DNA of 64,000 nt. Origin: Serratia proteamaculans (GTDB lineage: Bacteria > Pseudomonadota > Gammaproteobacteria > Enterobacterales > Enterobacteriaceae). Every line of letters starts with the position of its first letter. The stretch's first letter is position 1. The notes under the pieces are model-generated. The model saw only the letters and a list, made by a program, of their open reading frames with translations. It had not been told where the DNA came from and made no database searches. The stretch lies in the NCBI RefSeq assembly GCF_008830365.1, contig NZ_WBKI01000005.1, forward strand, positions 186,001 to 250,000, given 5' to 3'. Position numbers and translations under genes: made by a program. Shown piece by piece: positions 23,846-33,488 of this stretch.

Positions 23846-24898
23846 ATGAAATTCAGCAAAAAGAATGCCGTTGTGGTGCGTAAAGCGCTGGACGGTTGGG
23901 TGGGTGAAGGCGCACTGACCCCGCAACAACAGCACCAACTGCTGCAACATGTCGAAGTACAGCCCTTCGACTGGCGAAGACTGGCGCGTTATGCGTTTCT
24001 CGCCGCGTTGGCTTCGCTGGTGATTGCCATCAGCAGCCTGTTCGCCGACAGCGAGCTGCTTTACCGGCTGGGTGAACTGTTCCGCTTCGATGCACCGGTA
24101 CGCATGACAATGGCAGCCGTGGTGGCCGCCCTTGCTTATGTCTGGGCGCTGCGCCGTCGCCGCCGTCATCCGGGAAAACGCTATGGCAATGAAGCGGCGC
24201 TGTTTGTTGCCGTGCTGTTTACCGCCTGCGCCCTGTGGCAGATGGGCGTCTGGCTCGATAACGGCAGCGGTCGGGTTTCCCTGCTGCTGATGTTTGCCGC
24301 CCTGTTGTATGCTGTGATTGGCTGGCTCAGCCGCTCCGGGTTGGTGTGGTGGTTTGCCTTGCTGTCACTCGGCAACGCCTTCGGTGCCGAAACCGGCTAT
24401 ATGTCCGGCTGGGGAGCTTATTGGCTGGGCATGAGCTTCCCAATGCGCTTTATCGCCTTCGGAGCAGTATTGATCGCCGCGGCATTGCTGTTGCGGCCCC
24501 TGCTCGCCAGTCGCGGGCTGGAGCGAGTTTCGCTGGCGATGGGTTTACTGTATCTGTTTATTGCCCTGTGGTTGCTGTCGATCTTTGGTAACTATGGCGA
24601 CCTCGACAGTTGGTACAACGCGCGTCAGATTGAACTGTTCCACTGGAGCCTGTTGTTCGGTCTGGTCGCCATCGGCTGCATTTGGCTGGGGCTAAAACGT
24701 GACGACGGCATGCTGCGCGGGTTCGGCCTGACTTTCCTAGGCATTAACCTCTATACCCGCTTTTTCGAGTTTTTCTGGGGCACGATGCCAAAGGCGATTT
24801 TCTTTGTGCTGCTCGGCCTGAGCCTGTGGGCGTTAGGCCACTACGCAGAAAAGATATGGCAACTGGGCCGCAAACCGCACGACCTGACCGATGATTAA
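23846..24898 (+). CDS. DUF2157 polytopic membrane protein
   Basis: A 350-residue protein with a ~50-residue cytoplasmic head (KKNAVVVRKALDGWVGEGALTPQQQHQLLQ) and then about nine to ten hydrophobic segments separated by short loops. The architecture matches the DUF2157 family of uncharacterised inner-membrane proteins. AGGGACAGGAAAC precedes the ATG. It stands alone between tadA and the alcohol dehydrogenase. Function is unknown; tryptophan-rich segments near the end (FFWGTMPKAIFF) are notable but not diagnostic. Confidence 0.75.
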   Translation: MKFSKKNAVVVRKALDGWVGEGALTPQQQHQLLQHVEVQPFDWRRLARYAFLAALASLVIAISSLFADSELLYRLGELFRFDAPVRMTMAAVVAALAYVWALRRRRRHPGKRYGNEAALFVAVLFTACALWQMGVWLDNGSGRVSLLLMFAALLYAVIGWLSRSGLVWWFALLSLGNAFGAETGYMSGWGAYWLGMSFPMRFIAFGAVLIAAALLLRPLLASRGLERVSLAMGLLYLFIALWLLSIFGNYGDLDSWYNARQIELFHWSLLFGLVAIGCIWLGLKRDDGMLRGFGLTFLGINLYTRFFEFFWGTMPKAIFFVLLGLSLWALGHYAEKIWQLGRKPHDLTDD

Positions 24899-25045
24899 CA
24901 TCCGGCCACGTCTGCAGCGCAGCGAACAGCAGGGTGGTTTAAAAGACAACGGGTATACCGCGAAATTGCGATAGATCATAAACACTTAATAATTAGCGTA
25001 GTAATGTTTAAGGCAAGCAATAAAGCTTTTATCAAGGAGTGACTT

Positions 25046-26197
25046 ATGGCTGCCTCAACTTTCTTTATCCCTTCCGTCAATATGATTGGTTCCGGCTGTC
25101 TGGACGAAGCGGCAAACACCATGAAACAACAGGGATTGCGCCACGCATTGATCGTGACCGACAAAGTGTTGAATAACATTGGTGTGGTTGCCCAGGTTCA
25201 ACGGTTGCTCGCCGCACAACAGATCGAAAGCTGCGTTTATGACGGTACTCACCCTAATCCAACCACGCTGAACGTAAAACAGGGCCTGGCCCTGCTGCAA
25301 GAACACCACTGCGATTGCGTAGTTTCTCTTGGTGGCGGCTCGCCACACGACTGTGCCAAAGGCATCGCGCTGGTCGCGACCAATGGCGGAGAGATCAAGG
25401 ATTATGAAGGTGTCGATCGCTCCGCCAAACCGCAGTTGCCGATGATTGCCATCAACACCACCGCCGGCACCGCGTCTGAAATGACCCGTTTTTGCATCAT
25501 TACCGATGAAGCACGCCACATCAAAATGGCGATTGTCGATAAGCACGTCACCCCAATCCTGTCGGTCAACGACCCGCACCTGATGGCCGGTATGCCAAAA
25601 GGACTGACCGCCGCCACCGGGATGGATGCATTAACCCACGCGATTGAGGCCTATGTTTCCAGCGCCGCCAACCCGATTACCGATGCCTGTGCGCTGAAAG
25701 CCGTCACCATGATTGCCGAATCGCTGCGCGACGCGGTCGCCGACGGCGGCAATATGCAGGCACGTGAAAATATGGCTTACGCCCAGTTCCTGGCCGGAAT
25801 GGCCTTCAACAACGCTTCTCTCGGTTATGTGCACGCCATGGCGCACCAACTCGGCGGTTTCTACGATCTGCCGCATGGGGTGTGTAACGCGGTGCTGCTG
25901 CCCCATGTGCAGGAGTTCAACGCCCGGGTTTGCGCGCCACGGTTGAAAGACATCGCCGTCGCCATGGGGCTTGATGTGAAGCACCTTAACGACCCACAGG
26001 GCGCTGCTGCCTGTATCGCCGCCATTCGTTTGCTGGCAAAAGACGTCGGCATCCCGGCTGGGCTGCTCGATTTAAAAGTGAAAGAACAGGATTTCGATAC
26101 GCTGGCGGCCAATGCTTTGAAAGATGCATGCGGTTTCACCAACCCGATACAAGCCACCCACGAACAGATTGTCGCCATCTTCCGCGCGGCAATGTAA
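25046..26197 (+). CDS. Iron-containing alcohol dehydrogenase, YiaY type
   Basis: A 383-residue group III alcohol dehydrogenase with a Rossmann-like NAD site ([18 protein letters not shown]) and the iron ligands Asp194, His198, His263 and His277 in [23 protein letters not shown] and LPHGVCN. The closest recalled relatives are E. coli YiaY (annotated as iron-type L-threonine dehydrogenase) and FucO. It is a single-gene unit with AAGGAG before the ATG and a bidirectional terminator after it. Substrate is not determined; ethanol, 1,2-propanediol and threonine are all possible for this group. Confidence 0.88.
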   Translation: MAASTFFIPSVNMIGSGCLDEAANTMKQQGLRHALIVTDKVLNNIGVVAQVQRLLAAQQIESCVYDGTHPNPTTLNVKQGLALLQEHHCDCVVSLGGGSPHDCAKGIALVATNGGEIKDYEGVDRSAKPQLPMIAINTTAGTASEMTRFCIITDEARHIKMAIVDKHVTPILSVNDPHLMAGMPKGLTAATGMDALTHAIEAYVSSAANPITDACALKAVTMIAESLRDAVADGGNMQARENMAYAQFLAGMAFNNASLGYVHAMAHQLGGFYDLPHGVCNAVLLPHVQEFNARVCAPRLKDIAVAMGLDVKHLNDPQGAAACIAAIRLLAKDVGIPAGLLDLKVKEQDFDTLAANALKDACGFTNPIQATHEQIVAIFRAAM

Positions 26198-26212
26198 TCC
26201 ATCAAAAACCGC

Positions 26213-26235
26213 AAAGGGCGGATATTCCGCCCTTT
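26213..26235. terminator. Bidirectional terminator between adh and pgpC
   Basis: AAAGGGCGG and CCGCCCTTT form a perfect 9-bp stem around ATATT, with TGTTGTT on the plus side. It serves the adh gene and lies 5 nt beyond the convergent pgpC stop. Confidence 0.85.
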
Positions 26236-26239
26236 GTTG

Positions 26240-26896
26240 TTATTCCAGCTGTTGCAGCTCACCCAGCTTGCTGACCCGCCAACGGTGCTCGCAGAAATAC
26301 AGCAAAGGGTTATCCTGCTTGCTGTCGCTGTAGCCGCTGTATAGCTTGAGCGGCGCGCCGAGACGCTGCTCCAACTGAGTCACCTTCTGTACGCCCAGGC
26401 AACGCAGAGCCAGTACCCAACCACCGTAACGCCGTAAAATACGGCTGCCCACCAAATGTACCTGCGGCAGAAAAGCAGAATCCTGATACACCTGCTCCAC
26501 CAGTCGCTCCGGCGAACCCGTGATCAGCCATACCTGCGCATCATGCACTTCGAGGTACTGGCGCAGACGCATTTGCACCACCGGGAAAGCGGTCACCTTA
26601 TCGCGAAAATAACTGACAAAGCGCTGTTCCAATGCCTTTAAACGGGCCTCTGAGCGACCAAAGGTAATTGACCACAACAGCACGCTCATCGGCCAGCGGG
26701 CGGCGCGCCCCATCACCAGCAGTGTCAGCCCGACAACCGGCAACAACGGCACTACCAGCAACAAATTCAATGGCAGATGGCGTAACAAAAAACGCAAGAA
26801 ACTGCCAAACATGTCTTCCTGATGCAGCGTGCCGTCCAGATCAAAGAACACCACACGGCGGCCCTCCTCGGCCTGCTGGTTCTGTTTCTCGCTCAA
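26240..26896 (-). CDS. pgpC: Phosphatidylglycerophosphatase C
   Basis: A 218-residue HAD-family phosphatase resembling E. coli PgpC (YfhB, 211). The nucleophile motif is FFDLDGTLHQEDMF (residues ~18-31), with motif II ITGSPE (~130). Two membrane-seeking segments lie between ~38 and 80 (LPLNLLLVVPLLPVVGLTLLV), consistent with acting on membrane phosphatidylglycerophosphate to give phosphatidylglycerol. It starts 3 nt after murP, so in this genome it sits at the end of the MurNAc operon. There is no obvious metabolic link, and it may simply use the promoter. Confidence 0.92.
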   Translation of the reverse strand: MSEKQNQQAEEGRRVVFFDLDGTLHQEDMFGSFLRFLLRHLPLNLLLVVPLLPVVGLTLLVMGRAARWPMSVLLWSITFGRSEARLKALEQRFVSYFRDKVTAFPVVQMRLRQYLEVHDAQVWLITGSPERLVEQVYQDSAFLPQVHLVGSRILRRYGGWVLALRCLGVQKVTQLEQRLGAPLKLYSGYSDSKQDNPLLYFCEHRWRVSKLGELQQLE

Positions 26897-26899
26897 GCG

Positions 26900-28267
26900 C
26901 TACTCCTCAGGATCGTTGAATCCCATTATCCAGGTGAAAATAAATCCAGCAGCAATGGTAATCACCAGACCAGCCAGATACAACATCACCTTACCCGAGA
27001 CAATGGTTAACGCCAAAGGTAAACCCGAGATGCCGAAGGTGATCACCGTCGCCACCTTCCAGTAACTGATCAGCGCACCACCCACTGCTCCGCCGAGACA
27101 GGCGGCGATAAAGGGCCTCCCCAGTGGCAAAGTCACACCAAAAATCAAAGGTTCGCCAATGCCAAGAATGCCGACCGGCAGCGCCCCTTTGATCACCTTT
27201 TTCAGGCGGGCATTACGGGTTTTCATTAATACTGCCAGCGCGGCTCCGACCTGGCCGACCCCTGCCATGGCCAAAATCGGCAACAGAGGATTAGAACCGT
27301 GAGCCTGTACCAGTTCGACGTGGATCGGCACCAGCCCCTGATGTAAACCGGACAGGACCAGCGGCAGGAAAAGCCCGGACAGTACCGCGCCCACCAGCAA
27401 GCCACCTTTATCGATCGCCAAATTGGCGCCGTGGGCGATAGCGTCCGAAATATAGCCGCCCAGCGGCTGCAGGATCACAATTGCCAACGATGCGGTGACC
27501 AGCGTGGTGATCAGCGGGTTAAGGATTAACTCAATAGACTCCGGTAGCCAATTACGCAGGCGCTTTTCCACCCAGCACATCAAAGCCACCACCAGCAGTA
27601 CCGCGATGACCCCGCCACGGCCAGGCTGCAACGCCTCACCGAACAGAGTGATCTGCGCCAACGCCGGGCTGGAGAGAATACCGGCCATGACGCCGCCCAT
27701 CGCCTGTGAACCGCCAAACACCCTGGCGGCATTAACCCCCACCAGAATATTCATGATGGCAAACACTGCGCTACCGAAAATCGCCAACAGCCCCAGCACG
27801 TTGGGGTAATTCACTGCCAGCTCACCGGCAATATCCGGCCGTTTCAGCAGGTTAATGATGCCGGTAATCAAACCGGAAGCGATGAACGCCGGGATCAACG
27901 GAATAAAGACATCGGCCAGTTTTTTCAGCGCGCCGCTCATTGGCGCGGCATACTTTTGCTTGGCCTGAGCCTTGTTGCGGGCAACAGGATCCCCGACTGC
28001 CACCGCCGCCGGTGCGCCGGTGAGCAGTGAACGCATGGCATCCACCACCTTGGCGGCGGCCCCCGGACCAACGATGAACTGGTGCTGATCGCCCTGTTTG
28101 ATATAGCCTTTAACGCCCGATAACTGTTTGAGCGCCGCTAAATCAAGGCGTTGCTCGTCGCTAACTTCGACGCGCACCCTTGTCATGCAGTTCTCCAGAC
28201 GGAGGATATTCCCCTCGCCGCCAATGCCCGCCAGAATCTGTGTCGCCAGTGCCGTTGTCTTGTCCAT
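26900..28267 (-). CDS. murP: PTS N-acetylmuramic acid transporter EIIBC
   Basis: A 455-residue permease with an N-terminal EIIB domain (phosphocysteine Cys27 in RLENCMTRVRVEV), a linker, and a ~350-residue EIIC membrane domain with about ten helices (GEPLIFGVTLPLGRPF loop). It imports MurNAc as MurNAc-6-phosphate; like E. coli MurP it lacks an EIIA domain and would borrow EIIA-Glc. It follows murQ by 19 nt and precedes pgpC by 3 nt. murQ and divergent murR confirm the sugar assignment. Confidence 0.95.
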   Translation of the reverse strand: MDKTTALATQILAGIGGEGNILRLENCMTRVRVEVSDEQRLDLAALKQLSGVKGYIKQGDQHQFIVGPGAAAKVVDAMRSLLTGAPAAVAVGDPVARNKAQAKQKYAAPMSGALKKLADVFIPLIPAFIASGLITGIINLLKRPDIAGELAVNYPNVLGLLAIFGSAVFAIMNILVGVNAARVFGGSQAMGGVMAGILSSPALAQITLFGEALQPGRGGVIAVLLVVALMCWVEKRLRNWLPESIELILNPLITTLVTASLAIVILQPLGGYISDAIAHGANLAIDKGGLLVGAVLSGLFLPLVLSGLHQGLVPIHVELVQAHGSNPLLPILAMAGVGQVGAALAVLMKTRNARLKKVIKGALPVGILGIGEPLIFGVTLPLGRPFIAACLGGAVGGALISYWKVATVITFGISGLPLALTIVSGKVMLYLAGLVITIAAGFIFTWIMGFNDPEE

Positions 28268-28286
28268 CGCCCGCCCCAGGAGTGGT

Positions 28287-29180
28287 TTAGCGCGTCAATG
28301 CCGCGCGCAAATAGCCGTCGTGCTGCTGTAAGCGCTGCTGCGCCTCTTCAGCATCAATGCCGGCCAGAATCATCAGGATTGCCGGTTTGACTTCAAAACC
28401 GGTTTGCGTCAGCGCCGCTTCGGCCTGACTGCGCTCGGCACCGGTGGCTTCCACCACGATGCGGCAGGCGCGATCCACCAGTTTTACGTTGGTGGCCTTC
28501 ACGTCCACCATCAGGTTTTCATAGACTTTACCCAGTTTGACCATCGCCCCGGTCGACAGCATATTCAGCACCAGTTTCTGTGCGGTGCCGGACTTCAAAC
28601 GCGTCGAACCGGTCAGGGCTTCCGGCCCCACCACCGGTGAAATCGCCACCTGCGCCTCATGGGCGATTGGCGAATCCGGGTTACAGGAAATCGCCGCCGT
28701 CGCGCAGCCCAGCTGTCGTGCATAGCGCAGTGCACCAATCACATAAGGTGTCCGCCCCGATGCTGCCAGCCCTACCACCATATCCGTGGCGGTCAAATCC
28801 AGCGCAACGAGGTCAGCCTCGCCCAGTGCCGCATCATCCTCCGCACCTTCCACCGCTTTGAGCAACGCGCCCGGGCCACCGGCAATCAGCCCGATCACCA
28901 TGCCATGCGGCACGCCGAAGGTCGGCGGACATTCGGAGGCATCCAGCACCCCAAGGCGGCCGCTGGTGCCGGCCCCCAGATAAATCAATCGCCCACCGGC
29001 CTTCAACGCCGCGGCCGCCAGATCCACCGCTTGTGCGATGGCCGGCAAAACTTTTTCAATCGCCTCCGGTACTTTGCGGTCTTCCTGGTTAAAACAGCTC
29101 ACCATCTCCAGCGTCGACATCTCGTCCAGCCCCATGGTGGCTGGGTTGCGGGTTTCGGATACTAATGCGCCTAAGTTCAT
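28287..29180 (-). CDS. murQ: N-acetylmuramic acid 6-phosphate etherase
   Basis: A 297-residue SIS-domain lyase (E. coli MurQ 298) that splits MurNAc-6-phosphate into GlcNAc-6-phosphate and D-lactate in cell-wall recycling. Visible landmarks are ETRNPAT at the N-terminus, [21 protein letters not shown] (sugar-phosphate loop with catalytic Glu) and SGRTPYV. It is the first gene of murQ-murP-pgpC, transcribed away from the regulator murR across a 168-nt control region. Confidence 0.97.
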   Translation of the reverse strand: MNLGALVSETRNPATMGLDEMSTLEMVSCFNQEDRKVPEAIEKVLPAIAQAVDLAAAALKAGGRLIYLGAGTSGRLGVLDASECPPTFGVPHGMVIGLIAGGPGALLKAVEGAEDDAALGEADLVALDLTATDMVVGLAASGRTPYVIGALRYARQLGCATAAISCNPDSPIAHEAQVAISPVVGPEALTGSTRLKSGTAQKLVLNMLSTGAMVKLGKVYENLMVDVKATNVKLVDRACRIVVEATGAERSQAEAALTQTGFEVKPAILMILAGIDAEEAQQRLQQHDGYLRAALTR

Positions 29181-29223
29181 CTCTTCACCTTTGAATTTTT
29201 AATTCACAAACTTAAATCATTAT

Positions 29224-29240
29224 TTGAATATTTTATTCAA
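29224..29240. promoter_or_regulatory. Candidate MurR operator
   Basis: TTGAAT-ATTTT-ATTCAA is a perfect inverted repeat in the murR-murQ divergent region. A second, wider pair AGCGAG (29244-29249) / CTCGCT (29271-29276) lies beside it. RpiR-type regulators bind such AT-rich dyads; MurR represses murQP and is relieved by MurNAc-6-phosphate. Which dyad is the true operator is not known. Confidence 0.6.
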
Positions 29241-29348
29241 CAAAGCGAGCGCTTTTTGCTATTTTAAAGACTCGCTCACAAAAAATTTTCACTGCGCGTT
29301 TTCGCTATCGACGTGGCAGAATGGCGTCTGGTTTTCAGGGAAATATCA

Positions 29349-30197
29349 ATGAGTACCCTTCTTCGTATTCGCCAGATGTATCCAACGCTGGCTCAAAATG
29401 ACCGCAAACTGGCGGACTTTCTGCTGCATAACGCCGAGCAGGCGCGCCATCTCAGCTCACAAAAGCTGGCCCAACTGGCTGGGATCAGTCAGTCGAGCGT
29501 GGTGAAGTTTGCTCAGAAGATGGGCTATAAAGGCTTCCCGGCGCTAAAACTGGCGCTGAGTGAAACCCTGGCACAACCGCAAACAGAACCCGCGGTGACG
29601 GTGCACAACCAGATCCTCAGCAGTGACGCCCTGAAAACCGTCGGAGAAAAACTGTTGGTAGAGAAGCAGGCAGCACTGCGCGCCACGCTGGACATCAACA
29701 GTGAGGAACGTCTGCATCAGGCGCTGGAAATGTTACGTCAGGCGCGAAGGGTTATTCTGCTGGGAATTGGCGCTTCCGGCCTGGTCGCCAAGGACTTCTC
29801 CTACAAACTGATGAAAATTGGCGTGATGGCGGTGGCCGAGCAAGATATGCACGTCCAGTTGGCAACGGTTCAGGCGCTGGATAAGCGGGATTTGCTGTTG
29901 GCAATTTCGTTCAGCGGTGAGCGGCGGGAAATCAACCTGGCAGCGGAAGAAGCCCGCCTGGCCGGCGCTAAAGTGCTGGCGCTCACCAGCTTCTCGCCGA
30001 ACGGTCTGCAACAACGCGCCGACCACTGTTTGTATACCATTGCCGAAGAACCCAATACCCGCAGCGCCGCTATTTCTTCCAGCACCGCTCAATATGCCCT
30101 CACCGACCTGCTGTTTATGGCCTTAATCCAGCACGATCTTGATCATGCCCGCAACCGAATAAAACATAGCGAACAATTAGTGAAAAAACTCGTCTGA
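29349..30197 (+). CDS. murR: RpiR-family repressor MurR
   Basis: A 282-residue regulator with an N-terminal RpiR helix-turn-helix (LSSQKLAQLAGISQSSVVKFAQKMGYKGF) and a C-terminal SIS sugar-phosphate domain (VILLGIGASGLVAKDF, AISFSGERREI). It is divergent from murQ-murP. The ATG at 29349 with GGGAAA upstream matches the usual N-terminus MSTLLRIRQMYPTLA; a GTG 12 codons upstream is rejected. E. coli MurR has the same role. Confidence 0.95.
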   Translation: MSTLLRIRQMYPTLAQNDRKLADFLLHNAEQARHLSSQKLAQLAGISQSSVVKFAQKMGYKGFPALKLALSETLAQPQTEPAVTVHNQILSSDALKTVGEKLLVEKQAALRATLDINSEERLHQALEMLRQARRVILLGIGASGLVAKDFSYKLMKIGVMAVAEQDMHVQLATVQALDKRDLLLAISFSGERREINLAAEEARLAGAKVLALTSFSPNGLQQRADHCLYTIAEEPNTRSAAISSSTAQYALTDLLFMALIQHDLDHARNRIKHSEQLVKKLV

Positions 30198-30330
30198 GTC
30201 GTATAATGCCCAGGCCACAAATACCAGGATATAAAAAGCATATCTAAAAATAGAGTGTGTGGTGTTTATTGTTTAAATTCCGCCCGTAATTTGAACAGCT
30301 ATGGACAGCAATATATTGATAATAGAGTTT

Positions 30331-31869
30331 ATGAAAACACATACAACTATTTTAAATAGAACCCACATACTCGCAACATCCCCCGTGGCCCGCAACTTTT
30401 TGCTCTTCGTTGTCGCTTCATTGATATTAATAAAAGCGATGGGGTATGGCGGCACCAAAGGGGCTGATATCCTGTTTATTTCCCTTAGCCTGTTATTATT
30501 ATCTGCCATCCCCCTCACGCGATATTTTCTGGTTATCCCCTACATTATATTCTGTGCCATTTATGCCCCTGTAGGGATGATCTACGGCCCACCTTCAGTC
30601 TCCGTGGTGTCGGCCCTGTTTCAAACCAACATGGCGGAAGCCATCGAGTTTCTGCGCGCCATACCTGCAGGCTGCTATTTGTTACCTTGCGCCACACTGC
30701 TCACATTGTTTATTCTTGCTCGCTATAGCTGGCAGCGGCCACTATCGACTAAAAAGATAGTGCCATTTTTGGTGATTTTTATCGTTTTGCTGTTCGCCAG
30801 AATACTCAGTGGAGGAATGGGAAACCTTAAATTAGTGGATTTCTTTTCCTCGCTAATTTCTTCATACCAGAACTACAACCAAAAAATGGCAGAAATTGAT
30901 GTCAGTACGCTTTCACAACCCAGTTGGCTCCTTAATGGCGTTAATAGTAACAAGGCTAACTATGTCATTGTGGTTGGCGAAAGCATGCGCAGGGACTATA
31001 TGTCATTATTTGGTTATCCGACGCCGACGACCCCTTTTCTGGATCACGTGAACGGGACCTTTTACAGTAATTATATTTCCACCGCGCCGAACACCTTCGA
31101 ATCTCTGCCAAGAACCCTGGCATTGAGCGACGGAAAAACACATCATATTGCGGATAATATTATCACCCTGGCAAAAGCCGCAGGACTGCATACCTATTGG
31201 TTTTCCAACCAAGGTTTGATTGGCCAATTTGATACGCCGATCTCCAAAATAGCCATGTTTAGTGATGAGCATCAGTTCCTGAAAAAAGGAGATTACCAAT
31301 CACGCAATACCGATGACGATGAACTGCTGCCGCTGTTGCAAACGGCACTGGCCCATAATGGCGTGGGGAACCTGTATGTTCTGCATATTATGGGATCTCA
31401 CCCGGACTTTTGCGAACGCCTCGGTGGTGAGCCGCCGATTTTCACCAGCGATAACGCTGAGCTCGCTTGTTACCTTTCAACCTACCGCAAAACGGACCGT
31501 TTCATCGAGCATGCTTATCAAATGCTGCAGGCGACTCACTCTCCGTTTAAATTATTCTATTTCTCTGACCACGGTCTTTCCCACCGTGAGATTGACGGCA
31601 AACTTTACCTGCGCCATGGCGGTGGTACCCGGCAGAATTATGAAGTTCCGCTGCTGGTGCTTTCTGATTCAGACCGGCAACGGACCCTTATTGAGGATCC
31701 TTACAGCGCCTTTGACTTTATCAGTCTGTTTGCCCAACAAGCTGGGATTACCATTGCCCAGCCACAATTGTCTTCAGCGGTAACGGCACAAGGCAAGAGG
31801 CATGTCTTCAATGGTCAGGAAATGGTTGATTTTGATCAGTTGGCCAACGACCCGCCAGCGTTACTATGA
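30331..31869 (+). CDS. Phosphoethanolamine transferase-like membrane sulfatase-fold protein
   Basis: A ~512-residue inner-membrane protein. The first ~165 residues hold about five hydrophobic segments. The rest is a periplasmic sulfatase/alkaline phosphatase-fold domain with the metal motif VIVVGESMRRDYMSLFGYP, the candidate nucleophile Thr in APNTFESLPRTL, HIMGSHPDFC and YFSDHGLSHRE. It resembles E. coli OpgE (YbiP) and EptA enzymes that move phosphoethanolamine from phosphatidylethanolamine onto lipid A or glucans. Which acceptor is used cannot be told. The first half is AT-rich compared with neighbours, hinting at later acquisition. The start is uncertain: ATG at 30301 is in frame, and neither has a strong ribosome site. 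Confidence 0.8.
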   Translation: MKTHTTILNRTHILATSPVARNFLLFVVASLILIKAMGYGGTKGADILFISLSLLLLSAIPLTRYFLVIPYIIFCAIYAPVGMIYGPPSVSVVSALFQTNMAEAIEFLRAIPAGCYLLPCATLLTLFILARYSWQRPLSTKKIVPFLVIFIVLLFARILSGGMGNLKLVDFFSSLISSYQNYNQKMAEIDVSTLSQPSWLLNGVNSNKANYVIVVGESMRRDYMSLFGYPTPTTPFLDHVNGTFYSNYISTAPNTFESLPRTLALSDGKTHHIADNIITLAKAAGLHTYWFSNQGLIGQFDTPISKIAMFSDEHQFLKKGDYQSRNTDDDELLPLLQTALAHNGVGNLYVLHIMGSHPDFCERLGGEPPIFTSDNAELACYLSTYRKTDRFIEHAYQMLQATHSPFKLFYFSDHGLSHREIDGKLYLRHGGGTRQNYEVPLLVLSDSDRQRTLIEDPYSAFDFISLFAQQAGITIAQPQLSSAVTAQGKRHVFNGQEMVDFDQLANDPPALL

Positions 31870-31977
31870 CACCCCGGTTAACCGTATTTGCCGCTACAGG
31901 TGGAAAAATGCCCAGGAAAATGGGTTTTATGATAGATTGCGCGCCTGTTCGTGTGCACCGATTAAAAGATAACTGAT

Positions 31978-32238
31978 ATGGCACTGCTGATTACCAAAAA
32001 ATGCATCAACTGCGATATGTGCGAGCCGGAATGCCCTAATCAGGCCATTTCGATGGGCGATGATATCTACCAGATAGATACCGAACGCTGCACCGAATGC
32101 GTTGGCCATTACGATATTCCCACCTGTCAGCAGGTGTGCCCAATCGATAACACCATTGTGGTTGACCCGCAGCACAACGAAACCAACGAGCAGCTGTGGG
32201 ATAAGTTTGTGGTATTGCATCACGCCGACCGACTCTGA
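31978..32238 (+). CDS. yfhL: 2[4Fe-4S] ferredoxin YfhL
   Basis: An 86-residue bacterial-type ferredoxin with one CxxCxxCxxxCP motif (INCDMCEPECP) and a second cluster set with the insertion typical of the Alvin/YfhL group (CTECVGHYDIPTCQQVCP). It carries electrons at low potential in the cytoplasm. It is convergent with acpS, as in E. coli, and followed by a clear terminator. Confidence 0.95.
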   Translation: MALLITKKCINCDMCEPECPNQAISMGDDIYQIDTERCTECVGHYDIPTCQQVCPIDNTIVVDPQHNETNEQLWDKFVVLHHADRL

Positions 32239-32257
32239 CCGCTGCTGTCAGATCAAC

Positions 32258-32279
32258 AAGGGCGCCAACAGGCGCCCTT
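32258..32279 (+). terminator. yfhL terminator
   Basis: AAGGGCGCC and GGCGCCCTT, a perfect 9-bp stem with an AACA loop, followed by TGGTTTT. It also lies between the convergent yfhL and acpS. Confidence 0.88.
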
Positions 32280-32303
32280 TGGTTTTACAGCCGAATAAGA
32301 CTA

Positions 32304-32684
32304 TTACCCTTCGATAATCACCGTAGCACAGGCATAGCGGCGTTCATCGGCCAGCGAAACGTGAATGGAGGTCACCCCCATTTCCTGCGCCAGTTCGGCG
32401 GCACGTGCATGCAGACGAATATTCGGCTTGCCGAGCCCGTCGTTGAACACTTCAAACTGATTAAACGCCAGACCGTTGCGAATACCGGTACCAAATGCCT
32501 TGGCAACCGCCTCTTTCACCGCAAAACGCTTGGCCAAAAAGCGCACCGGCTGCTGATGCTGCTGGTACAGCTGCCATTCGGCTTCGCTCAGTACGCGACG
32601 TGCCAGACGATCGCCACTGCGCTCCACGACCGCTTCTATGCGCGCCATTTCGACAATGTCGGTACCCAGCCCCAGCACTGCCAT
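32304..32684 (-). CDS. acpS: Holo-[acyl-carrier-protein] synthase
   Basis: A 126-residue phosphopantetheinyl transferase of the AcpS group that activates ACP for fatty acid synthesis using coenzyme A. The Mg/CoA residues are in [12 protein letters not shown] (Asp9) and [15 protein letters not shown] (Glu58 region). The length equals E. coli AcpS. Its ATG overlaps the last base of the pdxJ stop (TAATG), so it is coupled to pdxJ at the end of the rnc-era-recO-pdxJ-acpS series. Confidence 0.97.
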   Translation of the reverse strand: MAVLGLGTDIVEMARIEAVVERSGDRLARRVLSEAEWQLYQQHQQPVRFLAKRFAVKEAVAKAFGTGIRNGLAFNQFEVFNDGLGKPNIRLHARAAELAQEMGVTSIHVSLADERRYACATVIIEG

Positions 32685-33415
32685 TAGCGACGCGCTTCGC
32701 GCATCAGCAATTTCATGTCAGTCACCGCTGCCGGTAACCCACACATCACCGCCTGGCCGATAATAGCGTGGCCGATATTCAACTCATGCATTTCAGGCAG
32801 GGCAGCGATCGGCTGAACGTTATGGTAAGTCAGGCCATGGCCGGCGTTGACCTTCAGGCCTTTCTCAGCGGCGTAGGTCGCGGCAACTGCAATACGGCGC
32901 AGCTCGGCTTTTACTGCCAGTTCGCCTTCGGCTTCTGCATAGGCGCCGGTATGAATCTCAATATAGGGTGCTCCTACAGCGACCGCCGCATCGATTTGGC
33001 GGTGATCCGGATCGATAAACAGCGAAACCAGAATGCCGGCCTTTGCCAGTTGCTCAACCGCGACGGCCATTTTGTCTTGTTGCCCGGCAACGTCCAGTCC
33101 ACCTTCGGTGGTCACTTCTTCGCGTTTTTCCGGCACCAGACAACAAAAATGCGGCTTTAACTCTATGGCGATATCCAGCATCTCATCGGTCACGGCCATT
33201 TCCAGATTCATTCGGGTCTGAATAGTCTGGCGCAAAATGCGAACATCGCGATCGGTGATATGACGGCGGTCTTCGCGCAGGTGTACGGTGATCCCGTCGG
33301 CACCGGCTTGCTCGGCAATAAATGCCGCCTGTACCGGATCCGGGTATTGGGTTCCGCGCGCGTTACGTAACGTGGCGATGTGATCGATATTGACGCCCAG
33401 CAGCAAATCAGCCAT
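32684..33415 (-). CDS. pdxJ: Pyridoxine 5'-phosphate synthase
   Basis: A 243-residue TIM-barrel enzyme (E. coli PdxJ 243) that condenses 1-deoxyxylulose-5-phosphate with 3-amino-1-hydroxyacetone 1-phosphate to pyridoxine phosphate. Landmarks are [31 protein letters not shown], and [11 protein letters not shown] near the end. It begins 73 nt after recO and shares a base with acpS. Confidence 0.97.
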   Translation of the reverse strand: MADLLLGVNIDHIATLRNARGTQYPDPVQAAFIAEQAGADGITVHLREDRRHITDRDVRILRQTIQTRMNLEMAVTDEMLDIAIELKPHFCCLVPEKREEVTTEGGLDVAGQQDKMAVAVEQLAKAGILVSLFIDPDHRQIDAAVAVGAPYIEIHTGAYAEAEGELAVKAELRRIAVAATYAAEKGLKVNAGHGLTYHNVQPIAALPEMHELNIGHAIIGQAVMCGLPAAVTDMKLLMREARR

Positions 33416-33488
33416 GACAACCCTCTAAAAAACGATTTTCAGTGGCCGTAGTTTACACGCGGGGACAGTGGTGCAAAAGGGGAAAAGG

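Noticed and set aside
29313-29348. Upstream GTG start for murR
   Set aside because: The ATG at 29349 has GGGAAA at proper distance and gives the family N-terminus MSTLLRIRQ.
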